Below, one piece after another: positions 58,907-64,000 of a DNA stretch of 64,000 nt. A model generated the notes under the pieces. It made no database searches and was not told where the DNA came from. It was given only the letters and a program-made list of their open reading frames with translations. Position numbers and translations under genes: made by a program. Source of the stretch: SG-bin7 sp964498095 (lineage in GTDB: Bacteria; Bdellovibrionota; Bdellovibrionia; Bdellovibrionales; SG-bin7); NCBI GenBank assembly GCA_964498095.1, contig CAZCFY010000018.1, positions 1 through 64,000 of the forward strand, in the 5' to 3' direction. Every line of letters begins with the position of its first letter. Position 1 is the stretch's first letter.

Positions 58907-60920
58907 TCACTTCTTGGACAAAACTTTCAATTTCGTGATCGCGGCTTAAAATTTCACCCATGCGGATAATTTTTGAGCGGATAAACTTCGGCCGGTTTTT
59001 AACTTCCTCTAAAATTTTTCCTAAGTAGTCTCCTAAAATGCTAATCGACAAAAGTTGCACACCACTTAAACCTAAAACCAATAGCACGACGGTAGTGGTT
59101 CCGCGGCCAGCCGTGGGCGGATGCACGAAATAATTTACGAGATAAAAAAGCGAGAGCAATATAGTCAAAACGAAAATCGCGACGCCAAAGCGCTGAATAT
59201 ATTCCAGCGGCTTAAGGCTAAAAGAGAAGATCGCTTTCTTCGCCCACCAGATATTTTTTAAGAAATTGTTCGTCGAAGTACCAAACATTCTCTCTGGCCG
59301 CACGTAGGGCACACCGACTTGTTTAAATCCCACCCAGGCACGCAGCCCGCGCAAGAACACATCACGCTCGCGAAATTGCACCAGCTGGCGTACGACGCGT
59401 TTATCGATCAAAGAAAAATCGCCGGCATCCACGGGGATTTGTACTTCGGCCATGTATTTAAAGATGCGGTAAAAGATCTTATAAAGAATCTGCATGTGGA
59501 ATTTGGCTTCGCGTTTAACTCGGACGCCGTAAACGACGTCGTTACCTTGCTCCCACTTGTCAATAAATTCGGCGATGACTTCGGGCGGGTCCTGCAGGTC
59601 GCCGTCTAATAAAGCAACGGCATCGCCCGTAGCGATTTCCATTCCGCTTAAGAAAGCCGACTGCGAGCCAAAATTTCGCGAGTGCGAAATTCCCAAAACA
59701 TTAGGATCGCGCGCGCAAATGTCGCGAATGACTTCTTCGTCACGTGTTGGGCTATTGTCATTTACAAAAATAATTTCGTAATCATAACCTTTTTGCGTAA
59801 TCGTCTTTACTAAGCGCTCGTGCATGATGGGGATGGCTTCATGATCGCGGTAACAAGCGATAATGGCAGAAATCTTTTTTGAGCTCTTAGGCACAACCCC
59901 AATGTTTATAATTCCTTGCCCCTGGCGCTCCCACTCGGCGGTGTGTTTTAAGCCGGTAGTCACGTCGGTCGCCGCGCGCCACTCTAAAAGAGAATTGGCG
60001 CGGTCAGGTTTTCCAAACCAATCCGACAAATCCCAGCGGCGGTTTGGCATACTGCCAAATTCGGGACTACGTTCTATGCCAAAAATCGCCTTAGCGTAGG
60101 TCGCTAAATCTCCGAGAGTGGTTTTTTTTCCGGTGCAAACATTTAACGATATGCCCGGCTCTTCCTTACAAAGTTTTAAGGCGGCCGAAATCATGGCGTC
60201 CGTACAGTCATCGACATAAAGAAAGTCGCGTGAGATATGTTCGCCCACTAAAGGCGGGAATTCTTTTTTAAGGCCACAAGTAACTAAACGGGGAATTAGA
60301 CGGTCGCGCTCTTCCCATGGGCCGTAAACGCTGTAAAGACGTAAGTTAACAGCTGGGAGAGATAAAAACTTTCCGTAATATTTTATCAGGTAACCCGCAC
60401 TTGCTTTAGAGGCGGCATAGTGACTGTTAGGAATTAACTCAGCAAGCTCATCAGGGCCATTGCAGTTTGTACCATATTCCGAAGAGCTTCCCGTATGAAC
60501 AAAAGCACTAACACCCGTTTCGGCTAAAGTTTGCAGTAAATTAAGCGTGCCTAAATAATTTACGCGGTGGATTTTTTCGACGTCTTGTTGGCGTTCATAG
60601 GCGCCGTAAGCGGAAAGATTAAAAACGGTTTTTGGTTTAATGGCCGTGATTACTTTTTTTAAGTCGCGCAAACTCGTAATATCTAAAGAAATTAAATTTC
60701 CGCGCACGATTTCTTTTGGTAACTGCAACATGCGCCAGGAATTAAAAATATTTTGCGATGCTGCGTAAACGTCTCCGCGTCTTTGAATTAAACTATGAAA
60801 GAGCCGCGCGCCAACAAAACCCGAGGCGCCGACAACTAGAATTGGCCCCTCAAGCGCCATGGCCTTCTTGATGGTTTCAGCACTCCAATTATCTTGAAAC
60901 AAGGGGCCTAAATTGCGCAC
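58890..60920 (-). CDS. NAD-dependent epimerase/dehydratase fused to family 2 glycosyltransferase
   Basis: A 676-residue two-domain protein. Residues 25-335 are an extended SDR: VVGASGFVGARL binds NAD, SSSEYG and YAASK are the active-site motifs, and RDFLYVDDCTDAM follows. Residues about 345-676 are a GT2 with ISAIIACYRD, FVNDNSPTRDEE, ALLDGDLQDPPE (metal DxD) and two C-terminal helices, like polyprenyl-phosphate glycosyltransferases (GtrB/ArnC). The fusion suggests sugar modification and transfer to undecaprenyl phosphate in one chain. Second to last step before the methyltransferase. Confidence 0.88.
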   Translation of the reverse strand: MRNLGPLFQDNWSAETIKKAMALEGPILVVGASGFVGARLFHSLIQRRGDVYAASQNIFNSWRMLQLPKEIVRGNLISLDITSLRDLKKVITAIKPKTVFNLSAYGAYERQQDVEKIHRVNYLGTLNLLQTLAETGVSAFVHTGSSSEYGTNCNGPDELAELIPNSHYAASKASAGYLIKYYGKFLSLPAVNLRLYSVYGPWEERDRLIPRLVTCGLKKEFPPLVGEHISRDFLYVDDCTDAMISAALKLCKEEPGISLNVCTGKKTTLGDLATYAKAIFGIERSPEFGSMPNRRWDLSDWFGKPDRANSLLEWRAATDVTTGLKHTAEWERQGQGIINIGVVPKSSKKISAIIACYRDHEAIPIMHERLVKTITQKGYDYEIIFVNDNSPTRDEEVIRDICARDPNVLGISHSRNFGSQSAFLSGMEIATGDAVALLDGDLQDPPEVIAEFIDKWEQGNDVVYGVRVKREAKFHMQILYKIFYRIFKYMAEVQIPVDAGDFSLIDKRVVRQLVQFRERDVFLRGLRAWVGFKQVGVPYVRPERMFGTSTNNFLKNIWWAKKAIFSFSLKPLEYIQRFGVAIFVLTILLSLFYLVNYFVHPPTAGRGTTTVVLLVLGLSGVQLLSISILGDYLGKILEEVKNRPKFIRSKIIRMGEILSRDHEIESFVQEVSGQNG

Positions 60921-60922
60921 GG

Positions 60923-61831
60923 TTAAACCTCAGAAAATAAATTGCGCAGTGATTCTTCGTCCATCCCGCATTGGCGCTGATGATATTTTTGACTGCCATA
61001 GGATTTATCGGGGTAGCCCAGCGCATGCCGGTGATAAAGTTTAAATGCAATTTCTTGATTGGCTAAATGATAAAGTAAATTTTCGCCCATTCCGCCGCGC
61101 ACCACGTGTTCTTCGACGATAACTAGTTTCTTTGTTTTTTTAACGCTGGCGATAAGTTCCGAAGTCAGGCGCTTAAGCGGTAATTCCGAAACGCAAAAAA
61201 TATCACAAGATAAATCCTTAGTTGCGGCAAGGGCGTTTAGTAAAACGGGTCCCAATCCAACTAATGTAAATTTGTCGCCTGATTTTAGCTGGCGAATGGG
61301 CGCAAAAGACGGCAGAGGAGTTTCTTTAGGAATATTTCCAAAGCCCATGCGCAAGTAACTGGGGCCATTGTAATTAAAAAGTTCGTCGGCGGCGCCGCTG
61401 AGATCCTCGTTTGCTAACGGCGTTGCACAACGAAAATTCGGTAGTGTCGAGAGTGCGGCGAGATCTTCGAGCGCATGATGGGTGGCGCCCATTATGCCAT
61501 AGCCGTAGCCACCGCCGTTGCCAACGATCATAACCTTCATGTTGTGGATGCCTAAATCCAAACGTAGTTGTTCGTAAGGTCTAAATACGGCAAACGGAGC
61601 AATGCTATAACAAATCGGTTTTACACCCTCATTGGCCAGACCCGCTGCCAGCATCACCATATTTTGCTCGGCCACACCCGCGTTAATAAAACGCTCACCA
61701 AAATTTGCTTTTATGTCTTCAAACGCCTGAAAGCCAAGATCGCCGGTTACAAAAACCGTTTTAGCGTCGGCTTGCATTTTATTTTTTAGCCAAGCAGAAA
61801 ACTCTTTACGCATTGTACTTTCCTGCTTCAC
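60923..61831 (-). CDS. Transketolase C-terminal subunit
   Basis: A 302-residue pyrimidine-binding plus C-terminal domain of a split transketolase. TGDLGFQAFEDI, NAGVAEQNMVMLAAGLA (catalytic Glu near residue 54) and VEEHVVRGGMGENL are typical. Overlaps the N-terminal subunit gene by 26 bases. Such split pairs occur in sugar-nucleotide clusters; the product is a ketose or aldose for a surface glycan. Confidence 0.9.
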   Translation of the reverse strand: MKQESTMRKEFSAWLKNKMQADAKTVFVTGDLGFQAFEDIKANFGERFINAGVAEQNMVMLAAGLANEGVKPICYSIAPFAVFRPYEQLRLDLGIHNMKVMIVGNGGGYGYGIMGATHHALEDLAALSTLPNFRCATPLANEDLSGAADELFNYNGPSYLRMGFGNIPKETPLPSFAPIRQLKSGDKFTLVGLGPVLLNALAATKDLSCDIFCVSELPLKRLTSELIASVKKTKKLVIVEEHVVRGGMGENLLYHLANQEIAFKLYHRHALGYPDKSYGSQKYHQRQCGMDEESLRNLFSEV

Positions 61832-62645
61832 TTAAAGCTTTTTGAAATTGTTCGTCATTCATTGGCAGATAATGCCATTCGTATTTATTTTCCATGTAAG
61901 AAACGCTATGGCCCTTAACCGTGTTGGCAATAATCACGCGCGGCTTCTCGGCGGCAGTCCCGGCGCCTGTGCCAGCGCTTGTGCTCGTGTCCGCGCTCGC
62001 GCCGAGTTTGGCGTCGGCGTTTCTTAAACTCTCAAAGGAGTTCCCGTCGGTGGCGGTCGTAACGTTCCAACCGAAAGCCGAAAATTTTTCTTCCAGCGAA
62101 CCCAGGTCGATAATTTCTGCCGTGCTGCCAATGCCTTGTAAGCCATTTTTATCAATGAAGACCGTGAGGTTATTTAATTTGTGATGAGCGGCAAACATAA
62201 CCGATTCCCAGACGGAACCTTCGTTAAGTTCGCCATCCGATAAAACGGCAAAAATATTTTTCTTTTTCCCGGTAAATCTTCCCGCCAGAGCCATGCCGCA
62301 GGCGATTCCTAAGCCATGACCAAGACTGCCGGTGCCAAATGGAATCGAGGAGTATTTTCGCGTGCAGGGTGGGTGGGCCGCAAAATCGCCGCCGTCTTTA
62401 TAAAATTGATCGACACTGCCTTTTGGCAGAAGGCCCGCAGCTTCAAAAACCACGTACATCGCGCCCGCCGCATGTCCTTTGGATAAAATCAAATGATCTT
62501 CGGGACGCATTTTTTCAAAGGCCGCAAAAATTAAAATCTCCATGCACGAAAGTGACGCGCCAATGTGACCGGCGTTGGCCGCCTTGTACATTTTTAGAAG
62601 CCGGTCCCGACACTCAAGACCGATCTGATTTAAGTTTTTGGACAT
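61806..62645 (-). CDS. Transketolase N-terminal subunit
   Basis: A 279-residue ThDP-binding half. KGHAAGAMYVV, SLGHGLGIACGMALA and the ThDP motif SDGELNEG to FIDKNG (about 136-168) are complete. Residues 215-233 are an Ala/Ser/Thr/Gly-rich insert not expected in the family. First gene of the polysaccharide operon. Confidence 0.9.
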   Translation of the reverse strand: MSKNLNQIGLECRDRLLKMYKAANAGHIGASLSCMEILIFAAFEKMRPEDHLILSKGHAAGAMYVVFEAAGLLPKGSVDQFYKDGGDFAAHPPCTRKYSSIPFGTGSLGHGLGIACGMALAGRFTGKKKNIFAVLSDGELNEGSVWESVMFAAHHKLNNLTVFIDKNGLQGIGSTAEIIDLGSLEEKFSAFGWNVTTATDGNSFESLRNADAKLGASADTSTSAGTGAGTAAEKPRVIIANTVKGHSVSYMENKYEWHYLPMNDEQFQKALSEAGKYNA

Positions 62646-62728
62646 GTCTAAATATATATGCGTTTCTACTTTGGCCGTCTCGCTGAAAGACCAGTTTTGA
62701 CGCCCCGCGATTCTGCCGATGAGAGTAC

Positions 62729-63130
62729 ATGATTAGAAATAAAGTCTATTTCGATAATCTGTTAGAACGCGCCGATGAGCTCTTCGATTTTAAGGGCAAG
62801 GTGAAGTTCTATCCAACACGAGAAATTGTTGCGTCCGATGCCAAGGTATTTAAATCGGTAGAGTCCTATAAGAAATTTTTGTTTAGCAAAGAACAGGAAC
62901 ATCTAAACGAGTTTATCGTGATAATGAAGTCAAAATGTGAAATTGGGGCACGGTTATTGGATGAGATTGCCACTTTTAAAGTCGTCGATGGAGAGAAAAA
63001 ACTTGTTTACTATGATGACTTAACAGTCGATCGATCTAAGGTACCTATAGATTTGGATGCCCTCAAAAGGGAATTACTAGGTCTATTTGATGAGATTCAA
63101 TCAGAAAATACTGATAAGAAAGTGTCTTAA
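62729..63130 (+). CDS. Protein of unknown function
   Basis: A 133-residue soluble, helix-rich protein (FDNLLERADELFDF, KSVESYKKFLFSKEQEHLNEFIVIMK). Shine-Dalgarno is weak (ATGAGAG about 10 bases before). No family recognised. Overlaps the next minus-strand gene tail-to-tail by 30 bases. Confidence 0.55.
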   Translation: MIRNKVYFDNLLERADELFDFKGKVKFYPTREIVASDAKVFKSVESYKKFLFSKEQEHLNEFIVIMKSKCEIGARLLDEIATFKVVDGEKKLVYYDDLTVDRSKVPIDLDALKRELLGLFDEIQSENTDKKVS

Positions 63131-63403
63131 CGCGGTAGACATTATCTCTTGGCTGCGTGAGTAATTGTTTTGGACAAGTTTGCTGAGCCCAGGATAGTCT
63201 AAACCGCGATCTGAGGTAACCAGTTTGTTAAAGCGGTTTCTTATTAAAATAACGAATTTATTTGTTCCGCGAAATGAGATTGAGACCTTCTGAGGCTCAA
63301 CATGGGCGGTAATCGTGACTACAATTTGCTTTAACCTGCCATCATCTTTAATGCTTAAAAGTTTCCTAAGCTCCGCCCTGATTTCCAATATTTCTTGCGC
63401 CAT
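63101..63403 (-). CDS. Hypothetical protein
   Basis: About 100 residues from the ATG at 63403 (open from 63439). Helix EILEIRAELRKLLSI then beta segments QIVVTITAHVEP and VSISFRGTNKFVILI. No family. Convergent with the previous gene. Doubtful but the composition is protein-like. Confidence 0.4.
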   Translation of the reverse strand: MAQEILEIRAELRKLLSIKDDGRLKQIVVTITAHVEPQKVSISFRGTNKFVILIRNRFNKLVTSDRGLDYPGLSKLVQNNYSRSQEIMSTALRHFLISIF

Positions 63404-63538
63404 GGGCGGGCCAAGTGCAACTCCGGCGCCGGAGTCCATCCGCCACCTTGTTAGAACTTTCTCTCAATCCGCCACCCGGCATAGTGCCGCATTACGCTGA
63501 CGGTTGATGGTGGTGAGTTTTCGCCGTAAGAAGTGCAG

Positions 63539-64000
63539 ATGACCCTGGAAAATCTTTTTATGTCCTTAGAAAATACCTTGGTGATTGGTTGCCGCGGTCA
63601 AGTGGGGAAGGCCCTGCTACAAGTACTTGGACCAAATGCTAAAGGTATGGACTCAAGCCAATTTAATTTGGATAACTTAAGCCAAATTCGTCCCGCGCTA
63701 GAGGAGATTAAACCCCGAGTGGTTATAAATGCCGCCGCTTACACAATGGTGGACAAAGCCGAAAGCGAGCGCGAAGCTGCCCGAAACATAAATGCTTTGG
63801 CGCCTGAGCTTATCGCCCAATATTGTGCCGAAAAAGATATTCCGTTTATTCATTACTCTACCGACTACGTTTACCCCGGAACGGGTACGCATGTTATGAC
63901 TGAAGACGAAAAATACGGGCCCTGCAATTACTATGGAGAAACCAAGCGTGAAGGGGACGAGCGGATAACTGCTGTTGGCGGCAAATTTTTAATTTTTCGC
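63539..64000 (+). CDS. rmlD: dTDP-4-dehydrorhamnose reductase-like, 5' part (cut by window end)
   Basis: 154 residues before the edge. From ATG 63539 (or 63560) the sequence shows VIGCRGQVGKAL (NADP loop), INAAAYTMVDKAESE, HYSTDYVYPGTG and NYYGETKREGDE (catalytic Tyr-Lys), a full RmlD-type SDR pattern. It reduces dTDP-4-keto-rhamnose in dTDP-rhamnose synthesis. It suits the nearby surface polysaccharide genes. Other rml genes would lie beyond the window. Confidence 0.87.
   Translation, partial: MTLENLFMSLENTLVIGCRGQVGKALLQVLGPNAKGMDSSQFNLDNLSQIRPALEEIKPRVVINAAAYTMVDKAESEREAARNINALAPELIAQYCAEKDIPFIHYSTDYVYPGTGTHVMTEDEKYGPCNYYGETKREGDERITAVGGKFLIFR

Overview
The window looks like a chromosomal stretch of a free-living or predatory member of the Bdellovibrionota (Bdellovibrio-like). 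The evidence is indirect: a mid-GC genome; many secreted or outer-membrane proteins of unknown function; a lipoprotein whose lipobox ends Tyr-Gln-Asn-Cys, resembling the Phe-Gln-Asn-Cys lipoboxes common in Bdellovibrio; an HNH endonuclease of a type I recall as expanded in that group; and Gram-negative markers (LptE, LolC/E-LolD, PotABCD, PilZ). I see no rRNA, CRISPR array, intact insertion sequence or prophage. Genes are tightly packed and most convergent pairs overlap at their 3' ends.

Layout. 1-5.8 kb (minus): an overlapping run of oligoribonuclease, HAD hydrolase, GCS2-type gamma-glutamyl ligase, iron alcohol dehydrogenase, PuuD-like gamma-glutamyl hydrolase and aldehyde dehydrogenase. 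The last four could form a gamma-glutamylated amine or amino-alcohol oxidation route. 5.8-16.8 kb: beta-barrel and secreted proteins, a 2Fe-2S protein, a trypsin-like protease, dihydroorotase, a membrane-anchored Ala/Pro-rich coiled-coil protein, a HEAT-repeat protein, tRNA-Met and a secreted three-repeat Cys-rich protein. 16.8-22 kb: YceI and a phosphate/polyphosphate group (PhoD-like phosphatase, Ppx/GppA, Ppk1, SixA). 22-26.5 kb: an orphan mobile mystery protein A gene with a long hairpin in its leader, then potABCD for polyamine uptake.

26.5-41.2 kb is core housekeeping: LolD, LolC/E, prfB with its programmed +1 frameshift, YbeY, a PgpH-type HD phosphohydrolase, MazG, MurJ, ribosomal protein S20 (TTG start), PilZ, HolA, LptE, a class V aminotransferase with a SerA-like dehydrogenase, PurA, tRNA-Lys and tRNA-Glu. 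A 35-codon membrane-peptide ORF with a well-placed Shine-Dalgarno inside a potential hairpin lies between the PilZ gene and holA. Next to tRNA-Glu is a truncated four-helix-bundle (23S rRNA intervening-sequence type) gene.

41.4-56.4 kb is accessory: a MarR regulator, small secreted proteins, a cupin, TetR-thioesterase-thiolase, carbonic anhydrase, a YciB-like protein, a beta-barrel protein, an esterase and an ArsR-SRPBCC-SRPBCC-TfoX_C-DUF1653 operon. The longest gene-free stretch (54887-55353) carries palindromic elements and a 19-bp tandem array directly upstream of an HNH endonuclease gene. 56.3-64 kb is a cell-surface polysaccharide region: split transketolase, an epimerase-glycosyltransferase fusion, a methyltransferase, a GT39-like membrane glycosyltransferase and DoxX in one overlapping minus-strand operon, then small unknown genes and the start of an rmlD-like gene cut by the window end.
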